Source of the DNA: Exiguobacterium algae
Lineage (GTDB): Bacteria; Bacillota; Bacilli; Exiguobacteriales; Exiguobacteriaceae
DNA: 64,000 nucleotides
Direction: 5' to 3'
Assembly (NCBI RefSeq): GCF_018617875.1
Contig: NZ_JACSKZ010000001.1
Coordinates: 744,001-808,000, forward strand
Positions 1 through 8,775 of this stretch are shown here, one piece after another. Position 1 is the first letter of the stretch; the number at the start of each line of letters is the position of its first letter. A model generated the notes under the pieces. It had not been told where the DNA came from, did not search any database, and worked only from the letters and a program-made list of their open reading frames with translations. A program made the position numbers and the translations under genes.

Positions 1-14
1 ATTCCATTCAATAC

Positions 15-58
15 AAAAAAGCTCTCACCTCCAGGAAATATTCCTAGGGACGAGAGCT
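15..58 (-). terminator. T-box-regulated intrinsic terminator
   Basis: On the minus strand AGCTCTCGTCCC pairs with a GGAGGTGAGAGCT arm and is followed by a run of T. It is the terminator half of the T-box switch and is mutually exclusive with the antiterminator around 66-77. Confidence 0.9.
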
Positions 59-310
59 GACGCTTCGTGGTACCACCCCGGTTTGTCCGCCCCTTACGAG
101 ACAGACCTCAACAGATACGTCAGAAAAACCTGATTATATCCTGGCACGATAACGGGTGCATCCGTCGCAGTCTAAACTGTATAGTTGTCGGTGCGAATGC
201 TCCAAGACCATGTTCAGTCACGTATCCATTCCCCCTTCTCAGCTTACTGGGGTTCTCTGTACATGTATTCAGCGACCTACTCTTCTCTTCAACGCATTGG
301 GTTATGATGT
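20..310 (-). promoter_or_regulatory. T-box riboswitch leader
   Basis: Read on the minus strand this is a complete T-box leader. The conserved T-box GGTGGTACCACG is at 77-66, inside the antiterminator. Stem I is recognisable: a GAAGAG kink-turn region near 290, the AGTA/GAA loop-E pair of the specifier loop, and the AGAGAACCC...GAGAAGGGG distal region. The specifier strand reads GAACATGG, so the codon is ATG (Met) or TGG (Trp); I cannot decide. Such leaders sense uncharged tRNA and antiterminate an aminoacyl-tRNA synthetase or amino-acid gene. That gene lies beyond position 1 and is not visible. Confidence 0.93.
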
Positions 311-317
311 TTTAATT

Positions 318-347
318 AGTTTAGCAAACGAGATTTTCCTACCGCAA
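318..347 (-). promoter_or_regulatory. Likely sigma-A promoter of the T-box transcript
   Basis: On the minus strand TTGCGG (347-342) and TAAACT (323-318) are 18 bases apart, placing the transcript start just upstream of stem I. It lies between the CPBP stop and the leader, so the T-box gene need not depend on readthrough. Confidence 0.5.
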
Positions 348-386
348 TACTTTTTTGTCAGCATGCATCTCGATTCCTTTTCAATC

Positions 387-1277
387 TCACAAAACGACAG
401 TAGTCGTATCTGATCGGGTTTCACGAACTTCTGATTGCCATAACGTTTGTAAGTTTTCAGCTGGTGTGACCCACCCGTTTTTACCATACATGACGTTCGT
501 CAAGAGAATGAGAAGTGCGCTCAATACGAATTCATAAGCGAGCTTGTCCGATAATGAAACCGTTGCATCCAACCAAATAAAAGCGGCTTCTGATCCGTGG
601 ATAACCAAATCATTTAATTGATTATGGGCAGCATGGACAATCGTGCTCACGATGAGCGACCCACTTTTCAAGTAAATGTATCCATACACAATCCCACCGA
701 GAAACCAGCTTCCTGCTTTCATGACATCAAATCCGTTCGTCACAAAGTGCATCGCCATGAAGAGGAAAGATGAGATGAAAAGCATTTTCCAAAAACCGAA
801 CGAATTTAAATTCGCCATAAAGTACCCTCTTGCCAATACTTCTTCTTTAAGTGCTGCAAGGAACCAGCCGACCATACCAATAAATAGAAATTTGATAAAG
901 TTGGCGGTTAAAAACGTTTCCCACTCGAATGTGATGCTCACCTTATTCTGTAAATCGAGAATGATAACAAAACCGACGACTGTAAAAAGTGTGATGATAA
1001 CACAAAACAAACTGAACACCATATGTTTTCGGTTTAACAAAAATCCCAATTGTATAGGATTTTTCCGATTGACCCGTTGATACAACACGAGCAGGGCAAA
1101 TGTGTTGAGCGCCCCGACCAAAGCAAACATCGATTGCATCCACACGTAGTTAGTTAGCATGTCATCAAACTTTCCGAAAGCTTGAAGTCCCCCCGCAATC
1201 ACTCCAAAAATCAAAAAGGTGATGACGATTGCCAGCACAATGCGCCATGTCGCTACAAAACGTTTCACGTTAACCAT
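387..1277 (-). CDS. CPBP family intramembrane glutamic endopeptidase
   Basis: A 296-residue polytopic membrane protein with the three CPBP (CAAX protease and bacteriocin-processing) motifs: EEVLAR at 145-150, a FxxxH motif ending at His177, and HAAHN at 215-219. These residues form the active site in the Rce1/CPBP family, which cleaves within membranes. In Firmicutes members serve in bacteriocin self-immunity or protein processing; the substrate here is unknown. The gene is divergent from a two-component system, and the palindromic sites in the shared 120-bp gap suggest it could be that system's target. The ATG has an AAAGGAGATGG sequence just upstream. Confidence 0.88.
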   Translation of the reverse strand: MVNVKRFVATWRIVLAIVITFLIFGVIAGGLQAFGKFDDMLTNYVWMQSMFALVGALNTFALLVLYQRVNRKNPIQLGFLLNRKHMVFSLFCVIITLFTVVGFVIILDLQNKVSITFEWETFLTANFIKFLFIGMVGWFLAALKEEVLARGYFMANLNSFGFWKMLFISSFLFMAMHFVTNGFDVMKAGSWFLGGIVYGYIYLKSGSLIVSTIVHAAHNQLNDLVIHGSEAAFIWLDATVSLSDKLAYEFVLSALLILLTNVMYGKNGWVTPAENLQTLWQSEVRETRSDTTTVVL

Positions 1278-1315
1278 CTCCTTTCACTTTTTCTATCTCA
1301 ATCGTATCGCCCAAA

Positions 1316-1345
1316 AGTCATATGACTGTAGTGATTGGAGTCATA
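1316..1345. promoter_or_regulatory. Candidate response-regulator operator
   Basis: A perfect palindrome AGTCATATGACT (1316-1327) is followed by a further half-site AGTCATA (1339-1345) in the divergent gap between the protease and the histidine kinase. It overlaps the expected -35 positions of both genes (a GATAAT -10 candidate for the kinase is at 1361-1366). NarL-type regulators bind such repeats. Assignment to the neighbouring regulator is inference. Confidence 0.45.
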
Positions 1346-1397
1346 TTTTTTGTGTGATACGATAATAAATAGATAAAATTTGTTTAAGTAGGTAGGG

Positions 1398-2612
1398 ATG
1401 AAGATGGAAACAACTCGCGTTGCCTGGCACTGGACTCGAACGGATTGGTTTATCTTTGCTTTACGTTCCAGTTGGTATGGAACGGGACTCATCTATTATT
1501 ACGTGGAACAGGAACAGCTCGGACAACTCTCTTATCAAACCTTCTTTTTGTTTACCTCTCTCGGCTTCTTCCTGCCACTTTTCTTTTGGCGCCCTCATTA
1601 TTTTCATGTTAAACATTATCTGTTGACCGAGTTGGTCGTGACGGGAGCTTTCTCTATTCTCGTGAACAATATCTTGGGTGTTTACTTGAGCACGTCAGTC
1701 ATTTTGATGCCGATGTTGATGGTCGGATACATGATGACTAGAGACACCTCAAAATGGACCATCCCCCTTTTTCTCATCGCAATTCCGCTCAATCGAATTT
1801 GGACGATGGATCACAGTTTCACATTTTTCATTCAGTACATCGACATCCTGCTTTTCTTCAGTATCGGAATTGGATTTAACCGGATTACTGCATCTCAAAA
1901 ACGCTTCAAACAACTTCTTGCTGCCAATGCTCAACAACTAAATGAAATTGAGCAACAAAATAAAGTACTTCAACACTACGCAAATGAGATTGAACGGTTA
2001 GCCTTGACGGAGGAACGAAATCGAATGGCCAGAGATTTGCATGATACCATCGGACATCATTTCACTTCAGTCGCCATCGGTCTCGATGCCGCAATCTTTA
2101 TGATCGACAGACAACCCGAGTTGGCTAAGGAGAAACTGGCTACGTTATCCGAGGTTGCCCGAACCGGACTCTCCGAAATACGAAGAACGATCCATCAAAT
2201 CGCACCTGCAGATGAAGAGTCGCTCCTTACCAAGCAGCTTGAAAAGCTGACCTTGGACTTCTCGACACATACCGAAACACCAATCGACTATGAATGGTCC
2301 GGTACTGAATATGAAGCTCCACCACATATAAAACACGTCTTTCAACGATATCTGCAGGAATGTCTGACGAATGCTAAACGCCACGGAGAAGCAACCTACA
2401 TCCGTGTCTCGCTCCACTTCCAACCTGACCATCTGTCCTTATCCATTTATAATAACGGGAAAGCCATGTCGTCAGCGACTCCAGGATTCGGATTATCCAA
2501 GATGAAACAACGACTCCAAGAAATAGGCGGAACATTCGAAATTAAACAGGAAGACGGGGTCACCATCCGCTGTCAGATTCCGATTAGGAGGGATTCATTT
2601 GGATCAAATTAA
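1398..2612 (+). CDS. Sensor histidine kinase, NarL/DesK type
   Basis: A 404-residue sensor kinase. The first 165 residues hold several hydrophobic segments and no obvious extracellular domain, so a membrane-embedded signal is likely. A coiled-coil linker follows, then a HisKA_3 dimerisation domain with the phosphoacceptor His215 in the motif RDLHDTIGHH, and a C-terminal HATPase domain ending in GFGLSKMKQRL. It overlaps the response regulator by 14 bases, so the two form one operon and presumably one phosphorelay. The stimulus cannot be read from sequence. Known relatives (DesK, LiaS, VraS) respond to membrane or envelope state. Confidence 0.92.
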   Translation: MKMETTRVAWHWTRTDWFIFALRSSWYGTGLIYYYVEQEQLGQLSYQTFFLFTSLGFFLPLFFWRPHYFHVKHYLLTELVVTGAFSILVNNILGVYLSTSVILMPMLMVGYMMTRDTSKWTIPLFLIAIPLNRIWTMDHSFTFFIQYIDILLFFSIGIGFNRITASQKRFKQLLAANAQQLNEIEQQNKVLQHYANEIERLALTEERNRMARDLHDTIGHHFTSVAIGLDAAIFMIDRQPELAKEKLATLSEVARTGLSEIRRTIHQIAPADEESLLTKQLEKLTLDFSTHTETPIDYEWSGTEYEAPPHIKHVFQRYLQECLTNAKRHGEATYIRVSLHFQPDHLSLSIYNNGKAMSSATPGFGLSKMKQRLQEIGGTFEIKQEDGVTIRCQIPIRRDSFGSN

Positions 2613-3246
2613 ACTATTGTTGGTCGACGACCAAGAACTGATTCGTGAAAGTCTGGCATTTGTTTTAAATACAGACCCAGAGTTAATTGTCATTGACTTA
2701 GCCGATAACGGGAGCAGTGCCATTCAATGTTGTGAAACACAATTACCTGATATCGTTTTAATGGACATCCATATGCCACTGTTAAACGGAATTGAAGCAA
2801 CGAAATTGATGAAACAGCGGTGGCCCGAAGTCAAAGTGATTATGCTGACTACGTTCAATGAAGTGAATCAAGTTGTCGAAGCCCTTTCTATCGGGGCGGA
2901 AGGCTATTTATTGAAAGCTATTCATCCAAATGATTTGATGGCGGGCATCAAATTGATTCATCGCGGCGGTACGTTATTACCTCAGCATTTAGCGCAAGCA
3001 CTCGTACAGGAACTACAAACTCCTGTGTCCAGCAACCCGTCTTCAACGATTGACTTTCAATTGACTGATCGAGAACAAGAGGTGCTTACCTGTATAGCAA
3101 TCGGTCTTTCAAACAAACAAATTGCTGAAAAGCTGTTCTTGTCTCAAGGGACGGTTAAAAACTACATATCTAGCATCTATAGTAAATTGGATGTCAAAGA
3201 CCGCGTCCAGGCAATTTTAAAAGCACAAGAAGAAAAATTGATTTAA
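2599..3246 (+). CDS. Response regulator, NarL/FixJ family
   Basis: A 215-residue regulator. The receiver domain has the acidic DD pair at 10-11 and the phosphoacceptor Asp56 in the motif DIVLMDIHMP. The C-terminal LuxR-type helix-turn-helix includes LTDREQEVL and SNKQIAEKLFLSQGTVKNY. The start is a TTG codon with an AGGAGGG ribosome-binding site six bases upstream, inside the end of the kinase gene, consistent with translational coupling. Likely targets include the divergent CPBP gene and its own operon. Confidence 0.94.
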   Translation: MDQIKLLLVDDQELIRESLAFVLNTDPELIVIDLADNGSSAIQCCETQLPDIVLMDIHMPLLNGIEATKLMKQRWPEVKVIMLTTFNEVNQVVEALSIGAEGYLLKAIHPNDLMAGIKLIHRGGTLLPQHLAQALVQELQTPVSSNPSSTIDFQLTDREQEVLTCIAIGLSNKQIAEKLFLSQGTVKNYISSIYSKLDVKDRVQAILKAQEEKLI

Positions 3247-3250
3247 GTCG

Positions 3251-3292
3251 AAAAACCATGCGCTCACGGATGCGAAGAGGCATGGTTTTTTG
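3251..3292 (+). terminator. Intrinsic terminator of the two-component operon
   Basis: AAAAACCATGC and GCATGGTTTTT form a stem 4 bases after the regulator stop and end in T residues. Confidence 0.85.
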
Positions 3293-3378
3293 TATACATT
3301 TACGTTTTAAGACGGTTGTAAAGTTCAAAATTCCGTATTTTTCTTGTTTCGTGATGGAGTTTTTTAAATACTTCTACC

Positions 3379-4185
3379 TCACCCGTCCACTCCCGGGAAC
3401 ATCAGATGTGTGTTTACGATTTTATAATCCAATCCTTGATACAGCTTGACCGCCGCTTGATTGAGCTCCCATACTTCTAATTTCGACTTGCTTAAACCAA
3501 CCGACTTGAAGTAATTGAAGATAAACTGCATGATCTGTTTCCCCATGCCTTGTCCGCGATACGACGGCATCACATATAACGTCTCGACATGCCCATAACC
3601 CTCATCCTCGAAGATGGTACAACCGCCGACCACCTCACCGTCGATGGAGAATACGAAGTTTCGGAAATGCTCTTTTTCGGACTGTGCTTCATAGTCATCA
3701 AGGTCGAGTGGTGTGACAAATAGGTCATCATACATCGACTTATAGCTTGCCAGCACGTCCTCGTCTTCCGTGTCGATTTCCTCCACGTTCAGTTTTTTTG
3801 AAAGACGGATTGTCTGCATCGCCTCTAATTCCTTTTCCATGATAACGGTGTATTGCGGGTCAAATCCGTTTTTCACGTAAAACGCAAGCTTCTCCTCATC
3901 CGGCTCGAAGCCTGTATAAATACGTGCCTTCAAGTCAGGCTGCAATGCTCGCAACGCTTTGGCCCGATTGTACACTTGGTCAAAAAGAGGTTGCCGTACG
4001 TCTTCCTGATCCGTGTTTACCTGGATGAACAATAAATAAGGCGTGTCACCCGTTTGATGCATGTTGATTGAAGGATAGACAAAGGCGTTCCCCAAAAACT
4101 CTTCCCGCTCATCAAAAGCCAGAAAGATATTTTCCATCGCATTGCCGTACTGGTCCTCATTCGGATTGATGATTTGAATGTTCAT
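3379..4185 (-). CDS. GNAT family N-acetyltransferase
   Basis: A 268-residue protein whose C-terminal half carries a GNAT fold. The acetyl-CoA binding motif A reads ETLYVMPSYRGQGMGKQIM (about residues 207-225), followed by a typical motif-B region ending in the AAVKLYQGLDYK segment. The N-terminal half resembles a second, degenerate acetyltransferase-like domain, so this may be a tandem GNAT. The acceptor substrate is unknown. It is monocistronic; the upstream unknown gene has its own terminator. Confidence 0.82.
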   Translation of the reverse strand: MNIQIINPNEDQYGNAMENIFLAFDEREEFLGNAFVYPSINMHQTGDTPYLLFIQVNTDQEDVRQPLFDQVYNRAKALRALQPDLKARIYTGFEPDEEKLAFYVKNGFDPQYTVIMEKELEAMQTIRLSKKLNVEEIDTEDEDVLASYKSMYDDLFVTPLDLDDYEAQSEKEHFRNFVFSIDGEVVGGCTIFEDEGYGHVETLYVMPSYRGQGMGKQIMQFIFNYFKSVGLSKSKLEVWELNQAAVKLYQGLDYKIVNTHLMFPGVDG

Positions 4186-4281
4186 TCGATGGTCCCCATT
4201 CGTTTAAAGTACGTGCACAGCTTTCTTCGGATAAGAAAGAATTCGCTAGTCGGGGAGTTCTTTCCTTTCGGATATCACGGC

Positions 4282-4314
4282 AAAAAAAATCCCTATTCGT
4301 ATGTGAATAGGGAT
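4282..4314 (-). terminator. Intrinsic terminator
   Basis: On the minus strand ATCCCTATTCACA pairs with a GAATAGGGAT arm followed by eight T residues. It lies just after the stop of the 277-residue unknown gene. Confidence 0.85.
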
Positions 4315-4330
4315 CGTCGTCACGAATTGA

Positions 4331-5164
4331 TTAAAAAATCATGATTCTAGCGTTTTTGGCATAACCAAGCTCGATTCTTTCACATTTCATCCCGTAACGG
4401 TTCGATTCAAATGTATGTTCATAGCGGCTGAGGGAGGCACTCCCAATCGGGTTCAATGTATGGAAGACGACGACCGGTTTTCCTGCTGAATTATAATAAA
4501 AATGCGGATCCATCAAGTCTGGCATCGAATACCCCTCTGTGAATTCCCATTCGTACGTATTGTCTGACGTCAAAATTTCAAACTCCCACCAGGACACCCC
4601 GTGCCACATCGCGCCAAATTCATGAAGCTCGTGATAGGCGATGGCAGCCTGGAGATAAGACAGCGGACTCGCGTCCCCTTCAATCGCCTCCATGAAATCG
4701 TCGAGCGCAACACGCGGCTTCGGTGGAGACAAAAAATATTCCGTTAATCGTTCACACGCCTCAGGCTCCGGCAAGGATTGTTCTGCCGGAATGGCCCATA
4801 CGACCCCGTTCCCATTGTCTCCTTCTACGAATTGGTAGGCCTCTAATTTGAATTCTTCTTTCACACGAAGTCTTGAGAATGCACGAATGACGCGTTCCGG
4901 ATCATCATAGGACTTTCTCCAGCCATTCGAATACACTCTCATTTCCCGTTCTTTAGGAGAAGCTTCCTCAATTGCCGTCTCCGGCTTGGTGTCCTCTAAC
5001 GTAAACACGTGCAAGGTCTCGACATCAACCTGTTGAATCGCGTTTTGTTGAGAGGACGGGGCGTCGCCTTGCCCTGAACACGTCGCTTCATTCTCTGAAC
5101 CTTGATTGCTGAACAACTCGCGTCCCTTTTTCAATATCCGTTTAATCCATTGATGATGTTTCAT
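4331..5164 (-). CDS. Protein of unknown function, 277 residues
   Basis: I do not recognise this protein. A basic N-terminus (MKHHQWIKRILKKGRELF) is followed by a low-complexity acidic and Gln/Ser-rich linker to about residue 75. A folded, aromatic-rich C-terminal domain follows, including WHGVSWWEFEILTSD and a segment beginning YEWEFTEGYSMPDL. No signal peptide or membrane span is visible. It is flanked by terminators on its own strand and so is probably transcribed alone. Confidence 0.7.
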   Translation of the reverse strand: MKHHQWIKRILKKGRELFSNQGSENEATCSGQGDAPSSQQNAIQQVDVETLHVFTLEDTKPETAIEEASPKEREMRVYSNGWRKSYDDPERVIRAFSRLRVKEEFKLEAYQFVEGDNGNGVVWAIPAEQSLPEPEACERLTEYFLSPPKPRVALDDFMEAIEGDASPLSYLQAAIAYHELHEFGAMWHGVSWWEFEILTSDNTYEWEFTEGYSMPDLMDPHFYYNSAGKPVVVFHTLNPIGSASLSRYEHTFESNRYGMKCERIELGYAKNARIMIF

Positions 5165-5253
5165 GCTCCAATCCCCGATCTTGTTTAGTTAATTTCGTAA
5201 AATCAGTGTACAAAATCCGGTCGGTTCATCTAGGTAAAATTTCTTTCTGGGTT

Positions 5254-5292
5254 AAATAAAATGGACAGACGCCTTGTTGACGTCTATCCATG
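5254..5292 (-). terminator. Intrinsic terminator
   Basis: On the minus strand ATGGATAGACGTC pairs with GGCGTCTGTCCAT and is followed by TTTATTT. It terminates the DHFR-like gene. Confidence 0.75.
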
Positions 5293-5301
5293 TCATTTCA
5301 T

Positions 5302-5898
5302 TCACGCACTCTCTACATCAACGTTCCGCTTATAGTGCACGACTGATACCCCGTTCGGAAGGGAATGATGCTCAATCACCTCGAGAGTAAGAGGATTCAG
5401 ACCGTCATTCGGGAACAACTGCTTTCCGGAACCGATGATGATCGGGTAGTGGATGAACCAGCACTCGTCGACGAGATTGTGGTGCAACAAGGTCTGCACG
5501 AGTTCACTGCTTCCCCATACATGAAAGTCCGGTCCATCAGCTTGCTTTAATTCTTTTAATTCCTCAACCGGTTCGGATAGAAATACGTCCGGTCCCCACA
5601 ACGAATTACTTTGTGTCGTTGAAGCCACATATTTGGTGGCAGTGTTCGCTTCCGGCCAAATCTCTGCATGATTTGGCCAATAGTCTGCCCATAATTCATA
5701 GGTTCTTCTTCCCAACAACAAATCGAACTCACGATGCATCTGCCCCCGGACCAGTCGCCCTAATTCTGTACTCGCAAATGGCGCCGTCCAGCCTCCGTGC
5801 GTAAACCCTCCGCTCAAGTCTTCGTCTTTCCCACCCGGTGCCTGGATTACGCCGTCCAACGACAGATGTTCCAACACAATAATTTTTCTCATTTTCAA
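5302..5898 (-). CDS. Dihydrofolate reductase-like family protein (RibD C-terminal fold)
   Basis: A 198-residue protein of the YyaP/YwjB type that shares the fold of the RibD reductase domain. The start MRKIIVLEHLSLDGVIQAP (residues 3-21) and the segment LLGRRTYELWADYWP match the NADPH-binding DHFR-like family. It ends with an IIIGSGKQLFPND region typical of these proteins. Family members are widespread; most have no known substrate, and it should not be taken for a true FolA. Two in-frame ATG codons lie close together at the start. Confidence 0.85.
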   Translation of the reverse strand: MKMRKIIVLEHLSLDGVIQAPGGKDEDLSGGFTHGGWTAPFASTELGRLVRGQMHREFDLLLGRRTYELWADYWPNHAEIWPEANTATKYVASTTQSNSLWGPDVFLSEPVEELKELKQADGPDFHVWGSSELVQTLLHHNLVDECWFIHYPIIIGSGKQLFPNDGLNPLTLEVIEHHSLPNGVSVVHYKRNVDVESA

Positions 5899-5916
5899 TC
5901 CCCCCTCATTTGACTG

Positions 5917-5947
5917 TAAAAGCCTCCGATTCCAACAATCGAAGGCT
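5917..5947 (-). terminator. Intrinsic terminator
   Basis: On the minus strand AGCCTTCGATT pairs with AATCGGAGGCT, followed by TTTTA, downstream of the nucleotidyltransferase gene. Confidence 0.75.
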
Positions 5948-6019
5948 GCTTTATCTCATCTTATTCTACTTTCTCCATCATCACCACCGCATTCACATGC
6001 AGTTACAAGAATGCGTCAA

Positions 6020-7153
6020 TCATTCATTGGATGCTTCGTTTATATATACTCTTAAGTCTTCTAATTCTTCGAACTGATTGATTGCGACCGCATTTCCCTT
6101 CATCAGTTTCATGGCCCGCTCGTCAAGCGCCTGTATTTTCTCAGAAACGATATCAAAATCACCACGGTGCAAATGAGATGCTACATCCGGTAGTTCCAAA
6201 TCATCATAGGTTTTTCTGTATTCTTTATAGATGCGAAGGCTTGAGTCGTCTGTTTCATCATAAGAACTGGAAAGCATCAAAGACATTTCATTCTGTAGTT
6301 TCGTCGCAGCTGCGAACATAGCGATTTCATTTTTCTTGTTGCATGCTGAACGTACTTTATTCGTATATTCAAAAACTCCAGGATAATACCCCTTGAATAC
6401 CTCTTGAAACGGCTCTCTTTCCCCGAGTCGTTTTTGTTCGGCCAGTAACAATTCCCTTATCTCTTCCTTTAGCCTCAGTGCCGTTTCTTCAATTTCATGA
6501 AAATTCTCAGAAGTTGATATGGTCCGGATCGATTCCAATAGTTTTTCAGGTTTAATTTTAAAGGATTGAAGCTTTTCATCATTCGCCCACCACACTCGGT
6601 TGAAGTAGGTTTGATTCATGAGAGCCAGACAATCTACAGATGTATCAATAAATTCTAATGCGGCCGTCTTGATCGAAGTGACATCGTTCTCTTTGATCGA
6701 CAAGGCCAGTTTTTCAAAGTAGAACGGGATGACTTTGTACACTTCCTCTGCCTCTTTCATCATCGCTCGTTTATTCTCAGGTTTTTGTAACTCCTCTATC
6801 CGCTTCTGAAGAGCGTTAAACTTTTTCAAATCTTCTTCAGACCTTGCGTAAAGCACCTTTGCGTTTGCGATCAGTGAGGGTGCCACCGCGTAGCTTTGCT
6901 TTCCAGAAGCAATTTTTTCAGCGTATTCCCAGGAGACCGGCCAAAACTCGAAAGGCAGTTCTTGAAAGATGAAAGAGCTGTAGAGCGGAACCGTTTTTCC
7001 CTCATCCGGAATGTAAAACATGTCCAGGTCAGAAGTCTCCGATGCTTCTCCAATAGCATAGGATCCGTAATAGGCTATTATTCCAACGTCCTTCCCATAG
7101 TTTTCTTTTGCATTCTCAACGAGTACTTCGGCAACTTTAAAAACGTCAACCAC
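6020..7153 (-). CDS. Nucleotidyltransferase-domain protein
   Basis: A 377-residue protein. The N-terminus has the polymerase-beta-like nucleotidyltransferase motif GSYAIGEASETSDLDMFYI (about residues 30-48), with the GS and DxD residues that bind the nucleotide and metal. The remaining 250 residues are mainly helical and charged, recalling the helical substrate domain of aminoglycoside nucleotidyltransferases. The substrate is unknown. Base composition is more AT-rich than the adjacent core genes, so recent acquisition is possible. Confidence 0.8.
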   Translation of the reverse strand: MVDVFKVAEVLVENAKENYGKDVGIIAYYGSYAIGEASETSDLDMFYIPDEGKTVPLYSSFIFQELPFEFWPVSWEYAEKIASGKQSYAVAPSLIANAKVLYARSEEDLKKFNALQKRIEELQKPENKRAMMKEAEEVYKVIPFYFEKLALSIKENDVTSIKTAALEFIDTSVDCLALMNQTYFNRVWWANDEKLQSFKIKPEKLLESIRTISTSENFHEIEETALRLKEEIRELLLAEQKRLGEREPFQEVFKGYYPGVFEYTNKVRSACNKKNEIAMFAAATKLQNEMSLMLSSSYDETDDSSLRIYKEYRKTYDDLELPDVASHLHRGDFDIVSEKIQALDERAMKLMKGNAVAINQFEELEDLRVYINEASNE

Positions 7154-7299
7154 TTATATTCACCCCTTTTTCAACTGTTGAAATCCAATTTCATTTGTAA
7201 CATTATGGATTTATATCTATAAATAATGGTGAATTAAGGATAGTTGAAACGCAAGGTAAAAAATATTAAACCTTTTTGTCCCTCGTACAAATTTGCACT

Positions 7300-7336
7300 A
7301 AAAAATTCCCCCAAACTACCTGTTTGGAGGAATTCA
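7300..7336 (-). terminator. Intrinsic terminator after rlmCD
   Basis: On the minus strand AATTCCTCCAAAC pairs with GTTTGGGGGAATT and is followed by TTTTTA. Confidence 0.85.
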
Positions 7337-7361
7337 TAACACGCTTCACTATATACCTTTT

Positions 7362-8720
7362 CTACTCTTTCTCCATCCATGCCACCGTCTCCACATGCGC
7401 CGTATGCGGGAACATGTCGACCGGTGTCACTTCCATCAAGCGATAGCCGCGGTCAGCGAGGTAACGCATATCGCGCGCTTGTGTCGCGACGTTACATGAC
7501 ACGTAGACGATCCGCTTCGGTCCCATCTCGACCATCGTCTCGAGGAACGACTCGGCACACCCTTTACGTGGCGGGTCGACGACGATGACCTCAGGGTCGA
7601 TGTCGTCTTTCTTCCACTGCGGGAGCACTTCCTCTGCCGCTCCACACGCGAACGTCACGTTGTCGATCTCATTGACGAGGGCGTTTTGTTTCGCGTCCTC
7701 GATTGCTTCCGGTACGACTTCGACACCGTACACGTGTGCCGCTTTCCGGGCGAGGAACAAGCTGATCGTCCCAATGCCGCAATAGGCGTCGACAACCTGC
7801 TCTGTACCAGACAATTGTGCGTACTCCAGCGCCTTCCCGTACAGCTTCTCCGTCTGAACCGGGTTCACCTGGAAGAACGAGTGCGGGGAAATCGTGAACG
7901 TAAGTCCACCAATCTTATCCTCGATCGTCTCATGACCGTAGAGCAGCTTGTTCGTTGACCCGAGGATGACGTTCGTCTTGTCCGGGTTGACGTTTTGCAT
8001 GATCGACGTCACGTCCGGAAGACGCTCGACGATCTCGGCGACGATCTCATTCACACCTTTGATTTTTGTCGTCTTCGTGATGAGGACGATCATGAGTTCA
8101 CCTGAATGGTACCCGTAGCGTGCCATGACGTGACGGATGACGCCACGCCCGGTCTTCTCATCATACGCCGGCACACCGCGCGCGTCTAACACGTCGCGGA
8201 CGACCTGCACCGCTTCATCATTTCGCTCGTCCTGAATGAGGCATTCGTTCATCTCGACGATGTCATGCGAACGTGGACGGTAAAATCCGGCGACGAGACG
8301 CTCGCCTTCCTGCTTGAACGGGACCTGTGCCTTGTTGCGATAGCGCCATGGCTCCGGCATCCCAATCGTGTCATGGACCGGCACGTCGAATTGACCGAGT
8401 CGCTGAAGCGCCTCGACGACGCGGGCCCGTTTTTGACGGAGTTGTCCCTCGTAGCTGAAGTGTTGGAGCTGACAGCCTCCGCATTGATAGAAAATCGGGC
8501 ACGGCGGCTCAACCCGGTCCGCACTCGGTTCTTTCACTTCAAGTAAACGGGCGAACCCGTACTGTTTGTTCGTTTTCGTCACGACGATTTCGACCGTCTC
8601 CCCCGGCAGGGCGTTCGGTACGAACAACGTATAGCCGTCAACACGGGCCACACCCGCTCCTTCGTGCGTCAAGTCATGGATGTGGACGTCGAGACGGTCA
8701 TTCTTTTTCACTGGCAGCAT
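7362..8720 (-). CDS. rlmCD: 23S rRNA (uracil-5-)-methyltransferase, RlmCD/RumA type
   Basis: A SAM-dependent tRNA/rRNA m5U methyltransferase. It has an N-terminal TRAM RNA-binding domain, a cysteine cluster around CPIFYQCGGCQ that binds an iron-sulfur cluster in this family, the SAM motif DAYCGIGTISLFLA, and the catalytic VDPPRKGC and VYVSCN motifs. In B. subtilis the related RlmCD methylates U747 and U1939; assignment to 23S rather than tRNA is by family resemblance. I place the start at the ATG at 8720, seven bases after GGAAGGAG, giving 452 residues. A longer reading frame to 8801 would overlap dagK and lacks a ribosome-binding site. Confidence 0.9.
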   Translation of the reverse strand: MLPVKKNDRLDVHIHDLTHEGAGVARVDGYTLFVPNALPGETVEIVVTKTNKQYGFARLLEVKEPSADRVEPPCPIFYQCGGCQLQHFSYEGQLRQKRARVVEALQRLGQFDVPVHDTIGMPEPWRYRNKAQVPFKQEGERLVAGFYRPRSHDIVEMNECLIQDERNDEAVQVVRDVLDARGVPAYDEKTGRGVIRHVMARYGYHSGELMIVLITKTTKIKGVNEIVAEIVERLPDVTSIMQNVNPDKTNVILGSTNKLLYGHETIEDKIGGLTFTISPHSFFQVNPVQTEKLYGKALEYAQLSGTEQVVDAYCGIGTISLFLARKAAHVYGVEVVPEAIEDAKQNALVNEIDNVTFACGAAEEVLPQWKKDDIDPEVIVVDPPRKGCAESFLETMVEMGPKRIVYVSCNVATQARDMRYLADRGYRLMEVTPVDMFPHTAHVETVAWMEKE

Positions 8721-8740
8721 ATGCATGCTCCTTCCATTAC

Positions 8741-8768
8741 AAATAGGAATGACTGATGTCGTCATTCC
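8741..8768 (-). terminator. Hairpin between dagK and rlmCD
   Basis: On the minus strand ATAGGAATGACGA and the ATTCCTAT arm form a strong stem followed by the short tract TTTG. It may be a weak terminator or attenuator; the two genes could still be partly co-transcribed. Confidence 0.55.
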
Positions 8769-8775
8769 TATCTTT

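Noticed and set aside
67..413. Short plus-strand frames across the T-box region
   Set aside because: They run through the leader RNA structure on the other strand and have no start signals.
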